A stretch of DNA of 64,000 bases, taken from the NCBI GenBank assembly GCA_009903825.1, contig WYEN01000115.1, forward strand, positions 1 through 64,000, read 5' to 3'. This DNA comes from Desulfurococcales archaeon (lineage in GTDB: Archaea > Thermoproteota > Thermoprotei_A > Sulfolobales > AG1). Position 1 is the first letter of the stretch; each line of letters begins with the position of its first letter. Shown one piece after another: positions 1 through 9,923 of the stretch. Below the pieces are notes generated by a model. The model saw only the letters and a program-made list of their open reading frames with translations, searched no databases and had not been told where the DNA came from. A program made the translations under genes and the position numbers.

Positions 1-285
1 TATACATACGAGATTACAGTGTCTCAAGACGGTTTTGGAGTAACAAATGTAATGGCTGGAGACTATATATTAGAAGTCTATGGATCAGGATATAATAAAT
101 ATGAAAGCTTTATAAGAATTGTTGAAGACTCTACGAGAAGCATAACGTTATATCCATCAATATCTACGCTACTTCTAAGATTTACGCCATTGTTTATAGG
201 AATAGGTGTTATAGGAATAGTTATAGGTATCGCATGGTGGCTAAGAAGAATTATATTAAAGAGATTAGAAGAAGAAGTTATCTAA
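1..285 (+). CDS. C-terminal part of a membrane-anchored extracytoplasmic protein
   Basis: The reading frame is open from the first base, so the true start lies outside the window. The visible 94 residues begin with a beta-rich stretch with a G-x-Y-x-L-E-V pattern, of the kind seen in carboxypeptidase-regulatory or PEGA-like surface domains. A hydrophobic segment of about 20 residues (roughly 60-80) and a basic Arg/Lys-rich tail follow. This suggests an exported domain anchored at the membrane by its C-terminus. The gene ends 8 bp from the convergent valS stop. The function of the missing part is unknown. Confidence 0.6.
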   Translation, partial: YTYEITVSQDGFGVTNVMAGDYILEVYGSGYNKYESFIRIVEDSTRSITLYPSISTLLLRFTPLFIGIGVIGIVIGIAWWLRRIILKRLEEEVI

Positions 286-293
286 GAAAGATC

Positions 294-2747
294 TTATCTC
301 TCGATATAGATCATGTTTTCAAAAACATCATATTCTTCAGGATTATCGGGTCTTCCAATGATCAAATGATTTATTTTATGAAGATCTATGAGCTCCTCCT
401 TAAACTTCTCAACAAGTGGATTATCAATATAAATTTTCTTTTTAATTGCTTGTGAGAATCTCATTTCACGACTCTTTTTATATCTCCATATAACACTATT
501 GATCTTTATAGCAAGCTCTATAAGTCTTCTATCTCCCTTCTCATATTCGTCAGACGGCTCAGGAAATCTCTCTAAATGTATACTTTTTTTATAAAGTCTT
601 CTCCATATATAATCAGTCACAAAAGGCATTATAGGCGCTAACATTCTTAATACTGTGGATAATACTATGTGAAGAGTATACCATGCAGCTTTTTGCTCAT
701 TCTCTGAATATCTTCCGTCATTATTATATGCTCTCTGTTTAACAAGCTCAAGATAGTTACTGGCATAAATATCCCATGTGAACTCATATATTGCATGTAT
801 AGCTTCGAAAACATCCATATCATCCATACTTCTCCTTACTTTTTTGATAAGCTCATTCAACTCTGCAAGTATAGATCTGTCTATATCTCTGAGAGAGATC
901 TCTTCTTTCGAAGGCGGTTTGAATGTTGAGACGAATCTTGCTATATTATATAACTTAGTTATGAAGAGAGAGCCTGTTTTAAGAATTGACTCATTAAATC
1001 TATAGTCGTATCCTAGTTTTGCGGCGGCCGCCGCCCAAAATCTGAAGGCGTCTGCGCCATATCTCTCTAGATAAGGCTCTGGATCTATAATGTTTCCTTT
1101 GCTTTTATGCATAGCCTCTCCTCTCTCATCAAGTCCCATACCACTGATCCTTACATAACGAAATGCTGGTCTTCCTGTGAGCTGATAAAATCTTAAGATA
1201 GAGTAATAAAGCCATGTTCTTATTATTTCATATCCCTGAGGTCTGAGAATATTTGATGAGGCTTTCTCAAAAAACCTTTGATCTTTAAGCCATTTAGAGA
1301 CGTATAAAGATGATATGCTAGAGTCAAACCATGTATCAAACACTCTCGTCTCTCCTATGATCTTGTCTTTTTCAGCTCCACATTTAGGACATCTATCTAC
1401 TGGAGGAGGATCCTTCCAAGGTCTATAATATTTGCCGGGCTCTGGAAGAATATATTCTCCACATATACTACATCTCCACAAAGGTATTTCTGTTGCATAA
1501 TATCTTGATCTAGAGATCGGCCAATCCATCTTAAGATTCATAATCCATTCTATAAGCCTCTTCTTATGCATCTCAGGATAGAACTTCATCTCATCAATTA
1601 TCTTCAAAAGATCTTCTTTAAAATCTAGTTGTTTTAAGAAGAATTCTTTAGAATGGATGATCTCTATGGGCGTTTTACATCTCCAGCAGACAGGTATTTC
1701 TCTCTCATCAAGATCCTCCTCTTTTATTAAAAGACCTTTTTCTCTCAACAGCTTCACTATTTTGTCTCTCGCATCGCATATCGTAAGACCTTTCAAAGGA
1801 CCTGCAAGCTCATTCATATATCCATCTTTTGTTATTATAAGTCTCGGCCTGAGACCTAACTCTCTGACAACTCTGACATCTCTAAGATCTCCATATGTAG
1901 ATATCATCATAAGGCCTGTTCCGAAGGAAGGATCTACGTCTTCTAACTCTATGATCGGGACTTCATATTCATAGATAGGAACGATAGCTTTATGACCTGC
2001 CAAACCTTTATATCTAGGATCTCTCGGATTATATGCTATGGCAACCATCGCTCCTATAAGCTCAGGTCTTGTGGTTGCGATAATCTCTATGCCATGGCTA
2101 GGGATCTCGATCTTCACATAATATAGTTTGGTTTTTCTCTTTACATATTCGAGCTCTGCTTCTGCCAGAGCTGTTCTACAACGAGGACACCAATAAACTG
2201 GTCTCTCCGCCTCATAGATCAGTCCTTTACGCCATAGGATCAGAAATGTCGTCTGTGTAAGAGCTCTATAGCTAGAACTATCTGTCCCGTCTCGCCAGTA
2301 TTCAAAGGAGCATCCTAGTCTACGCCATATATTAACTAATTCAGTCTCGATCTTGTCTAACTCTTCTTTACACATCTGGATAAATTTTTCTCTACCCTCA
2401 GGAGTTCTCGAGATCTCGTGAGGATTAATATTTCTCAGTCTCTCGACCTGAACTTCTACAGGAAGACCGTTTCTATCAGCATACCACGGAACTATCACTC
2501 TATAACCTTTCATTCTGAAATATCTTGCTATCATATCAATTTGAGCATAATGTGCGGCACCTCCCACATGCCATCTACCAGATGGATAAGGCGGCGGAGT
2601 ATCTATTATTAATATGTTATCAGGGTCGCCATATTTCTCAGGATCATACAAACCTTCTTTCTCCCAGATCTCTAATAGATCCTTCTCTCTAGAAATGTTC
2701 CATCTAGTCTCCTCAAATCCTCTTGTAGTCTCTCTCTCATCATTCAA
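294..2747 (-). CDS. valS: Valyl-tRNA synthetase
   Basis: Class I aminoacyl-tRNA synthetase that charges tRNA-Val and hydrolyses mischarged Thr-tRNA. Residues 52-62 (PPYPSGRWHVG) are the HIGH-type ATP site, and HKSKGN at about 546-551 is the KMSKS loop. The inserted editing domain (about 190-330) contains ATTRPELIG. Zinc-knuckle cysteines are visible (CPRC, CWRC, CSIC, CPKC), and an anticodon-binding helical domain occupies about 600-790. The 817 residues fit the archaeal form, which lacks the bacterial C-terminal coiled coil. It is transcribed divergently from dnaG. Confidence 0.96.
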   Translation of the reverse strand: MNDERETTRGFEETRWNISREKDLLEIWEKEGLYDPEKYGDPDNILIIDTPPPYPSGRWHVGGAAHYAQIDMIARYFRMKGYRVIVPWYADRNGLPVEVQVERLRNINPHEISRTPEGREKFIQMCKEELDKIETELVNIWRRLGCSFEYWRDGTDSSSYRALTQTTFLILWRKGLIYEAERPVYWCPRCRTALAEAELEYVKRKTKLYYVKIEIPSHGIEIIATTRPELIGAMVAIAYNPRDPRYKGLAGHKAIVPIYEYEVPIIELEDVDPSFGTGLMMISTYGDLRDVRVVRELGLRPRLIITKDGYMNELAGPLKGLTICDARDKIVKLLREKGLLIKEEDLDEREIPVCWRCKTPIEIIHSKEFFLKQLDFKEDLLKIIDEMKFYPEMHKKRLIEWIMNLKMDWPISRSRYYATEIPLWRCSICGEYILPEPGKYYRPWKDPPPVDRCPKCGAEKDKIIGETRVFDTWFDSSISSLYVSKWLKDQRFFEKASSNILRPQGYEIIRTWLYYSILRFYQLTGRPAFRYVRISGMGLDERGEAMHKSKGNIIDPEPYLERYGADAFRFWAAAAAKLGYDYRFNESILKTGSLFITKLYNIARFVSTFKPPSKEEISLRDIDRSILAELNELIKKVRRSMDDMDVFEAIHAIYEFTWDIYASNYLELVKQRAYNNDGRYSENEQKAAWYTLHIVLSTVLRMLAPIMPFVTDYIWRRLYKKSIHLERFPEPSDEYEKGDRRLIELAIKINSVIWRYKKSREMRFSQAIKKKIYIDNPLVEKFKEELIDLHKINHLIIGRPDNPEEYDVFENMIYIER

Positions 2748-2890
2748 TTATGATACCACAACATATTTTCTCCTACAACATATTAAATATCGTTCATTCA
2801 AATGATCTATTGGATAAGCTTCTTGAGGTTTCTTTAAGAATTAAGCTTAAGATTTTCTAACACTAATCTTAGTAGGAGGATGACTATAAT

Positions 2891-4297
2891 ATGAAGTATA
2901 TAGTTAAAGCAAAGATCGAAGTGGAAGGATCTGTGGATAAGCCCGATATTATTGGAGCAATTTTTGGACAGACAGAAGGTTTATTCGGCTCAGAATTTGA
3001 TCTTAGAGAGCTACAAGAGAAAGGAAGGATCGGGAGAATATATGTTGAGATAAAAAATGTTGGGAATAAGACCGTTGGAGAAGTAATCATACCATCAAAT
3101 CTTGATAAAAATGAGACTGCTCTTCTCGCCGCAATGATTGAGACTGTAGACAGAGTAGGTCCTTATAGTGCTAAGATACATGTGACAGAACTTATAGATC
3201 TTAGGTTAGAGAAGATCAGAAGAATTGTTGAAAGAGCCAAGGAATTTATGAGTAGATGGAGCAGAGAGAAGACGCCAGATCTTAAGGAGATACTTAATGA
3301 GATAAGTAGTGTGACAAAAATAGCCTCAATAACCACTTACGGCCCAGAGAGATTGCCTGCAGGTCCTGAAGTTACAACAAGTGATACTATAATAGTTGTG
3401 GAAGGTCGTGCAGACGTCATAAATCTTCTCAGAGCAGGTTATAAAAATGCGATAGCGATCGAAGGTGCTCAAGGGAGAGTTCCTGAGAGTCTTATTAAAC
3501 TTGCTCAGAAAAAGACTGTTATAGCATTTGTAGATGGAGACAGAGCAGGCGACATGATTCTTAAGACTTTGATAGAGTCTATGAAAGTTGATTATGTAGC
3601 AAAAGCTCCGCCTGGAAGAGAGGTTGAGGAGCTAAGTATAAAAGAGATTGAGAAGGCTCTTAAAAACATGATTCCTTTATCAGAGTATCTTAAACAGTTA
3701 GAGAAGAAGAGAGAGGCTAAGCCTGTGGAAGCAGCGCCTCTAGCTCAGCCACGGATTCAACAGGAGGAGAGACTATTAGAACAGGCAATCAATATCCAAA
3801 CACAAGCCGTCTCTCCAAGTGAGACCATCAAAGTTGAGACACAGCCCATAGAATCAGTCTCTCAGACGGTTTCAGAAAAAATAGAGACAGAAAAGATCTC
3901 TGGAGAGACAGAGGTTAAGGAAACCGAGAGACCTGCTGAAATATCTGCAGAGGTCGAGAGATCTATAGAGAGAATTCAAATACCTTCTACAGTCGTTGAA
4001 GATATAAAAAGTCTTACAGGTACTTTGACATGTATAATATATGATCAGGGGTGGAATGTGCTTTCAAAGATTAGTGTAAGAGATCTCTATGAGTTTCTCG
4101 AGAAAAATAGTGGCGACACAAATATATATGCAATTGTTTTAGATGGAATAGTGACTCAACGTCTAGTAGAATCAGCTAGGAGAAGAGGCGTTAAAATTCT
4201 CATAGGTTACAGAATAGGATCTCAGGTCTCGACAACTAATGAAGAGATCATGATATATACTTTCGATGAAGTCCTTAAGAAATTCTCTTCTCAGTAA
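2891..4297 (+). CDS. dnaG: DnaG-type primase (Toprim protein)
   Basis: Archaeal DnaG homologue, a Toprim protein known both as a primase and as a subunit of the RNA-degrading exosome. The Toprim domain starts near residue 165 (VVEGRADVINLLRAG), with the metal-binding AFVDGDRAGD near 215-224. An acidic, low-complexity linker (about 270-370) leads to a C-terminal domain; the total of 468 aa is somewhat longer than the usual 400 or so because of this linker. A TAGGAGGATG ribosome site lies upstream of the ATG at 2891. The 3' end overlaps polB by 23 bp, tail to tail. Confidence 0.93.
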   Translation: MKYIVKAKIEVEGSVDKPDIIGAIFGQTEGLFGSEFDLRELQEKGRIGRIYVEIKNVGNKTVGEVIIPSNLDKNETALLAAMIETVDRVGPYSAKIHVTELIDLRLEKIRRIVERAKEFMSRWSREKTPDLKEILNEISSVTKIASITTYGPERLPAGPEVTTSDTIIVVEGRADVINLLRAGYKNAIAIEGAQGRVPESLIKLAQKKTVIAFVDGDRAGDMILKTLIESMKVDYVAKAPPGREVEELSIKEIEKALKNMIPLSEYLKQLEKKREAKPVEAAPLAQPRIQQEERLLEQAINIQTQAVSPSETIKVETQPIESVSQTVSEKIETEKISGETEVKETERPAEISAEVERSIERIQIPSTVVEDIKSLTGTLTCIIYDQGWNVLSKISVRDLYEFLEKNSGDTNIYAIVLDGIVTQRLVESARRRGVKILIGYRIGSQVSTTNEEIMIYTFDEVLKKFSSQ

Positions 4298-6689
4298 ACT
4301 CAAACAGACTTTTTACACCTTTAGATCCTCTTAAAGTCTTCTCAGAGATCCCAAAATAACTTAATATACGCATTGCTGCAGGAATAATCTGATGTTCAAT
4401 ATAATATTCTGTATCTATATCATTAATAGTTGCATACATATATGGCATGGCTCGATCGCTTATTTTTCCAGAGCCTTTTATTATTACATAACCTATTTTA
4501 TCTCCAATAGCTACTCTGCCTCCTTTAGCTAACAGGATCTTTGCAGCTCTCACATGTGGAGCCTGTGCCTCATATTCCTCAAGTCTTTTTGTAATAGTCT
4601 TCCATATAATAATTTTCTCATATGAAATCTTACGCTCCTCCAGCTCTCGAATAACTCTTCTGACATAATCAATAGCTTTATCTACACTACCTGTTCTGAG
4701 AATTATCTCAGCAACATTCTCTTGAACCTCTTTCGCAAGATCTGTCCAGTCGCCTCTCACGGCTTCAAATCCTACTATGTCAATGTTGCCATCTACGGTT
4801 AAGCCGACGTATCTCTTTTTAGCCTCAGTGAAATAAACTCTTCTATAGATCTTGTCAATTTTGATCTCGAGCTCAAGTTTCTCTTCGATCTCTTTAATAA
4901 ACTCGTTAATCTTCTTTTCATCGTAATATAAGAATAAAGAGTCTGTGTCTCCATAAATTATCTTCAGTCCTAACTTCTCTGCGATCTCTATGGCTTTTGT
5001 GATGATCATTCTTCCTAAAGCTGTGACAGCTTCTGCGCCTTGTTTATAATACCATCTCGCGCCTATCCAGCCCATATATCCATATGCGGCGTTTGCTAGT
5101 ATCTTGACGCCTCTCTGTCTCTCATCAAGAACTTTATACTCGACACTATTTGGAGAATATTTCTTCATCTCTTCGCGAATGCTTTTTCGCAACTTCAGAA
5201 GCGTCTCTAAAACTTTCTTGTAAAAGCCAGGAGGATCTTTCCTAAATCTATAATTAGTTCCAGGGATCTCGTAACATTCTATTACATCACATTCTGAAGG
5301 ATCTGAGACAAAAGTGTCTGGACCAATGTTATATTTTATCATTATATTAGGATACATAGAAGAGAAATCTAGTACAGCAATATTCTCATGAATACCTGGC
5401 TTAGGCTCTAAAACTATTGCACCTTTATAAGGCTCGTAAGGTCTCTCTTCTCTATTCGGCACCAACTCATTATATTTATAAGCTTCTCTAATAAGATACC
5501 ATTCTAATCTGTTTCCTACAGATGCCGCCCCAACCTGATCTAGTGGTAGTCCTGTTAAAGCTGATAACTGAATGGCGTATGGAAGAATCTTTTCAGCAAT
5601 TCCATACGTAGAGATCACATCATCTCTAGAATATTTAAGAAGAATCTTTCTTCTCTCAGGATCATCCCAATATTTATATATATCATACCATTCAATATTA
5701 GTTCTCTCGCTTCTCTTCATCACACCGAAGAATTCTGCCACATAATCAAGACTTTTTATCTTGATCTCTGATATTTCTTCTGCAAAATGATATAAATCCA
5801 CATGAAGTCTTCCCGATATAGATATGTGTCCGTAGGCACTTTGTCTAGGTTCGCTATTTTTTCTTCTACTTATGTCTAAAACAATCCTGTTTCTCTTAGC
5901 ACGCTCAATTAAGTATGGAAGATCAAATAATGAAGTGTTGTATCCAACCAATACATCAGGATCATATTTTATTATATAATCTACAAACTTTTGTATAACA
6001 TCTCTGTCATTATGATCCTCAGCAACAAATTGATAGATCTCTCCTTTATCATTCATGACGGCAATTATAATCACAGGATCTATATCAGCTCTAGGAGATC
6101 CTCTTGGATTATATACTTCAATATCAAAAGCCACTACCCTAAGTGGTGGAGGAACACTACTCACATTTCTATTTATAATATCGATCAGCTCATACTCGCC
6201 ATCTACTCTATAAACGCCTGATGAGGAGACCTCTCTCAACCTAAGAACATGCCACGTGCTGGGGGCAAGATCTTTATCTATAGAATATCTCATAGCAAAT
6301 CTTATGTCAGCTTCTAGAACCTCTTTGACAAAGGGAAGATCCTTGATCTTTTCTCTATACTCTCTCACAGCCTCAGGTATGACTGTCTTAACCATATAAG
6401 CCTTAACTTCTCTTCCAAATAATTTTTTTGATACAGGTGAAACCTCGGTTATAGGAGATCTGGGGCTGCTGATCTTTTTTATAGATGATATGATCTCTTT
6501 CTCAGAAACATCTGCGTCTTCATATGGTAAAAAATAGAAATATGGTCTAAAACTATGATCTTTGATAAGAATCCTCCTGCCTTCTCTATCGATCCCCCAT
6601 ATAAGAATCACAGGAGAATTTCCTACTACCTCATAAGATATGTCTAAGATGAATACCTCAAGATCAAGTGTTTTCTTATCTTCACTCAT
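4275..6689 (-). CDS. polB: Family B DNA polymerase
   Basis: Replicative or repair DNA polymerase with proofreading exonuclease. Exo I (AFDIEVYNP, about 187), Exo II (YNTSLFDLPYL, about 247) and Exo III (YSRDDVISTYG, about 355) carry the exonuclease acidic residues. Polymerase motifs A (DFSSMYPNIMIKYNI, about 440), B (KILANAAYGYMG, about 533) and C (YGDTDSLF, about 578) are all intact. The length of 804 aa is normal for a crenarchaeal PolB. The C-terminus contains SLFEF, a possible weak PCNA-interacting peptide. Which crenarchaeal paralogue (B1, B2 or B3) this is cannot be decided without a tree. Confidence 0.95.
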   Translation of the reverse strand: MSEDKKTLDLEVFILDISYEVVGNSPVILIWGIDREGRRILIKDHSFRPYFYFLPYEDADVSEKEIISSIKKISSPRSPITEVSPVSKKLFGREVKAYMVKTVIPEAVREYREKIKDLPFVKEVLEADIRFAMRYSIDKDLAPSTWHVLRLREVSSSGVYRVDGEYELIDIINRNVSSVPPPLRVVAFDIEVYNPRGSPRADIDPVIIIAVMNDKGEIYQFVAEDHNDRDVIQKFVDYIIKYDPDVLVGYNTSLFDLPYLIERAKRNRIVLDISRRKNSEPRQSAYGHISISGRLHVDLYHFAEEISEIKIKSLDYVAEFFGVMKRSERTNIEWYDIYKYWDDPERRKILLKYSRDDVISTYGIAEKILPYAIQLSALTGLPLDQVGAASVGNRLEWYLIREAYKYNELVPNREERPYEPYKGAIVLEPKPGIHENIAVLDFSSMYPNIMIKYNIGPDTFVSDPSECDVIECYEIPGTNYRFRKDPPGFYKKVLETLLKLRKSIREEMKKYSPNSVEYKVLDERQRGVKILANAAYGYMGWIGARWYYKQGAEAVTALGRMIITKAIEIAEKLGLKIIYGDTDSLFLYYDEKKINEFIKEIEEKLELEIKIDKIYRRVYFTEAKKRYVGLTVDGNIDIVGFEAVRGDWTDLAKEVQENVAEIILRTGSVDKAIDYVRRVIRELEERKISYEKIIIWKTITKRLEEYEAQAPHVRAAKILLAKGGRVAIGDKIGYVIIKGSGKISDRAMPYMYATINDIDTEYYIEHQIIPAAMRILSYFGISEKTLRGSKGVKSLFEFTEKRIS

Positions 6690-6782
6690 AGAAATGTTAT
6701 GCCCTCAGATAACTAATATATTTTCGAAAGATATATATTACTTCTTCTAGAATATCGGTTAACTTATTTTAATTTATTTTTG

Positions 6783-6938
6783 TCAATAATTTCTCTTTTC
6801 GCATCTATTCTTTAATTCGTCAACGCACCTCTCAACACACTTATTAAAATCTTCTTTAGAGAGACTCTTTTCAGAACATGTCTCTCTACAGATCCTTTTT
6901 ATGTGCGAACATATGTATTCATCTATTTCTTCAGTCAA
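6783..6938 (-). CDS. Six-cysteine microprotein with twin CX3C motifs
   Basis: Short frame of 51 aa with a TTG start in the gap upstream of polB. It has six cysteines at residues 10, 17, 21, 34, 38 and 46: C-x6-C-x3-C-x12-C-x3-C-x7-C. The two CX3C pairs sit on stretches with high helical propensity, so a helical hairpin clamped by disulfides or a metal is plausible. The sequence is charged and soluble, without a signal peptide, and the ribosome site is weak. I recognise no family. The symmetric cysteine pattern is the main reason to think it is a real gene. Confidence 0.5.
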   Translation of the reverse strand: MTEEIDEYICSHIKRICRETCSEKSLSKEDFNKCVERCVDELKNRCEKRNY

Positions 6939-7049
6939 TTTCGTTCTCTTAATAATTATTTTTTAATCAAATTTAATTAAAAACATGATATTGAAGAGAT
7001 CATTATTAACATCTTCAGAAAATAAAAGATTTTTATAACTAGAAATAGA

Positions 7050-8159
7050 TTATGTAGCTATCTTCTTTATTCGACTATAATAAATTCTTCCGATCATCTC
7101 AAGAATGGCTGAGCCTATGATGATTATTATTAGTCCTATGAGACTTTTCTCAATCAATCTGCTCTGGATTATATATGTCATCATAACATCAGATGTAGGA
7201 TTAGGAGGTATCTGTGTGAGTATCACACCTATGTCTCTAAGGATCAATGATAGATAAATGATTGCTAAAATGGTCATCAAATACTTCCATACTCTAAAAG
7301 ATCTTTTTATAATTCTGTTCACAGCCTCACCTATAAAAGGTAGTGAAAGTCCTAATGCATAGATCCATGATGTAGATGATAAGGCTAGTCCTATTACATA
7401 GTACCAAGAGCCTTTGACTGGAGCCTCCGAAGATATTATAGCATATGTTAACATTATTGCTATACCTAATACAAATATGCCGCCTACATACGAGAACATT
7501 CTCGCAGGATTTCTCCGCCACGAGTTTATTAAAAGATCTTCTAAATAAAATCCTCTATATATCATTATGATGGCTAATATCAAGATCGATACTAATACGC
7601 CCTGAACCAGGAGATTGGCGAGTGCTAATATTGAGAACACAAGTAATATAATACCCGGGTAGCCTATAAGGATCTTGGATAACCTAGGCTCTTCTAATAT
7701 CTTTCTAAAGTATCTCCATAACAATATATATGTTGCCTCAACACTTCTAGCTTGCTCAACGACGACTCTCTCAATATATTCTACAGGTATCATAGATTGG
7801 ATCAGTGGATACACCTTCTCATCTTCGCCGCCATCTGAAACTATGATCGCTGAGCTATAACTCTTATCTTTCAAAATTTCTTTCAACTGATTCTTTATAT
7901 TTTGAAAAGCCTCAAGACCTCCTGACTCGCTTCCAGCAATAATTACTATATCAGGTTCGTAGCCCTTCATCTTAAGATCATTGTATATCTTAAGTGCTGC
8001 AAAAATTGAGTTAAGATCAGAGTCCTGAGGTCTGGCAAGACCGAATCTTTGGGCTGTCTCAAGAACCTTTTCGTAACCTTTGATCGGGGTTTTAAATCCT
8101 ATTCTTCCAATATCGTTATCATAATCTATTATTATTACTAACGTCTTCTCTTGAGGCAT
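7050..8159 (-). CDS. DUF373 family membrane protein
   Basis: Archaeal DUF373 protein of unknown function. The N-terminal soluble domain of about 140 residues has an acidic first strand (IIIDYDNDIGR) and IIAGSESGG near residue 80, giving the look of a Rossmann or Toprim-like fold. Six or so membrane helices follow to the C-terminus. The ATG at 8159 is preferred over the one at 8168 because GGAGAAG sits directly before it. The start lies inside the end of the upstream coiled-coil gene (about 41 bp overlap), so the two are probably co-translated. Confidence 0.85.
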   Translation of the reverse strand: MPQEKTLVIIIDYDNDIGRIGFKTPIKGYEKVLETAQRFGLARPQDSDLNSIFAALKIYNDLKMKGYEPDIVIIAGSESGGLEAFQNIKNQLKEILKDKSYSSAIIVSDGGEDEKVYPLIQSMIPVEYIERVVVEQARSVEATYILLWRYFRKILEEPRLSKILIGYPGIILLVFSILALANLLVQGVLVSILILAIIMIYRGFYLEDLLINSWRRNPARMFSYVGGIFVLGIAIMLTYAIISSEAPVKGSWYYVIGLALSSTSWIYALGLSLPFIGEAVNRIIKRSFRVWKYLMTILAIIYLSLILRDIGVILTQIPPNPTSDVMMTYIIQSRLIEKSLIGLIIIIIGSAILEMIGRIYYSRIKKIAT

Positions 8160-9042
8160 CTTCTCCATATAATGCGATCAACTCCTCGTATGAGAGTTTC
8201 TCTCCTTTATTTAATTTTTCTTCAGCTCTCTTTTTAATTCTTTCGAGAACCTCTTTCTCTCTGGTCTTGGTCTTCTCCTCTCTTATTCTCTTAATCTTCT
8301 GAGAGACTTCTGATATCTTATTTCTCAGATCATCTTTCTCTTTATTAAGTTCATTTAACATGTTTTGTTTCTCAGTTATTTTGTCATCTATCTCATTGAT
8401 CAGACTGCTTAATCTATTAATATTATTTCTTAAGATGTTCTCTTCTTTACTAATCTCAGATAAAGCTTTATTTATCTCTTCAATGCCTTTCTGTATTTCT
8501 GATAACTCTATTTTTATGCTCATGACCTCTGCCTTGATCTCGTTTAACTCATTTCTAACCTTTCTTGCTCTAATGATCCTATTTAAAGTATCTTCAAGTT
8601 TTGCTATCTCCTTGATGACTCTATTCTCCTCCTCCGGATCTACTTGACCTGTCATAATCTTCCACTCCAGCTTATCTATCTTCTCCTTGATCATATTAAG
8701 AGATATTTTATCTAACTCTCTTAGCTCAGGTATAGAAGATCTCATCTCTATAAGTCTTGATATAAGCACCTTAAATTTTTCTCTCAGCTCTCTTTTTCTA
8801 TTTTTAAGTTCTTTAAGTCTCTCAACTAGCTGTCTCTTAGTCTCAGAGATCTTTCTAAGATCCTCTCTCGTTTTTTTGATTTCATTAACATATGATGATC
8901 TTTCTGATCTTATCTTCTTAAGATCTTCGATAATCTTTTGTCTTCTCTCTTCAACTGACCTGAGCTGATCATAATATTCAGACCTGAGTTTCATAAGATT
9001 TTCTTCATCACTTACTTCTAAAACATCTTTTGTATTTCTCAA
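8119..9042 (-). CDS. Long coiled-coil protein
   Basis: Almost the whole of this protein of about 307 aa is predicted coiled coil: long runs of E, K, R, I and L with heptad spacing, for example around residues 30-120 and 160-280. It resembles the archaeal SMC-like coiled-coil proteins of unknown function, but has no ATPase motifs. The TTG at 9042 is chosen because GGTG lies 8 nt upstream; a GTG at 9063 is the longer alternative. Its end overlaps the DUF373 gene, which suggests a shared role. Confidence 0.75.
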   Translation of the reverse strand: MRNTKDVLEVSDEENLMKLRSEYYDQLRSVEERRQKIIEDLKKIRSERSSYVNEIKKTREDLRKISETKRQLVERLKELKNRKRELREKFKVLISRLIEMRSSIPELRELDKISLNMIKEKIDKLEWKIMTGQVDPEEENRVIKEIAKLEDTLNRIIRARKVRNELNEIKAEVMSIKIELSEIQKGIEEINKALSEISKEENILRNNINRLSSLINEIDDKITEKQNMLNELNKEKDDLRNKISEVSQKIKRIREEKTKTREKEVLERIKKRAEEKLNKGEKLSYEELIALYGEDASREDVSNNNRL

Positions 9043-9080
9043 TAAAACTACACCGCTCTCCACTACTCATTTTAGTCTTC

Positions 9081-9743
9081 TTAATAATAAGTTTTTGTAT
9101 GTTCATAATTGTTTTTATCTGACAAAATACTGATGTTTCTAGCTATATTATAAAACTCGTTTAATTCTTCAGGAGAGAGCTCTTTAACCACTCCCTCATC
9201 TATATCAAGCATATAAAGTTTATGTAAATAAGCTTTTGTCAAATATTCATAATCTATTGGAGGATTCTTATAATATTTATCTACAAGACTCTTCAAGTCT
9301 CTTAAGATCATGGGGTCTCTGTCATGAGGTCTTTGAAGAAGAATTTTAGGAATAGGAGGAATATAATATGTGGGAAATGCCAAGATAAAGACGTCAGCAT
9401 AAAAACTGTATCTAGCTATTTTACTAGCTAATCTAGCTCTTAGATAAGAGTTAGGCTCAGAAGCATATTCTGCTGGGACAAAACCAGTCTCTATCTCAAC
9501 AACTACCTTAGCCTCTTTATATCCCACTACATCAGCTATCAACAGATCATCTATTTTAACTTCAATATCAACATTTTCATAACCTTGATCAAAAAGATGT
9601 TTAGCTACTAAAAGCTCCATGATAGAATGATTTAGAGAGACAGCTCTAATCTTATTCAGCTCAACTAATTTCTCAGCTAACATAACAAGGTTCTTATAGA
9701 ATATGTCATCTGACTTCACTATTCTATTAATATAAGAGATCAA
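9081..9743 (-). CDS. Conserved protein, possible PD-(D/E)XK-like fold
   Basis: Protein of about 220 aa, not assigned to a family with certainty. Residues 43 (E), 71 (D), 83 (E) and 85 (E) form an E...D...E-x-E pattern in a beta-hairpin context (IADVVGYKEAKVVVEIETG). This resembles the core of PD-(D/E)XK nucleases, although the usual lysine is absent. The start is uncertain: the TTG at 9743 has no good ribosome site, whereas a GGAGG lies about 60 nt further upstream in front of codons that are not standard starts. It sits upstream of the coiled-coil and DUF373 genes. Confidence 0.6.
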   Translation of the reverse strand: MISYINRIVKSDDIFYKNLVMLAEKLVELNKIRAVSLNHSIMELLVAKHLFDQGYENVDIEVKIDDLLIADVVGYKEAKVVVEIETGFVPAEYASEPNSYLRARLASKIARYSFYADVFILAFPTYYIPPIPKILLQRPHDRDPMILRDLKSLVDKYYKNPPIDYEYLTKAYLHKLYMLDIDEGVVKELSPEELNEFYNIARNISILSDKNNYEHTKTYY

Positions 9744-9923
9744 TGATGTGTATATGTCTTCAGTATCTATCCTCTGTACCCTCCATAAAAAATTTCAGAT
9801 GAAACAAAATATTCTACAGGTATTTCAAGTCGCCTCAGTATCGATAGTCTCTATATATTTGAACTTTTTAAAACTTCTTAATTATATTAAGTGATCTCTC
9901 CTTTATCTATATATCTGTCGTAT

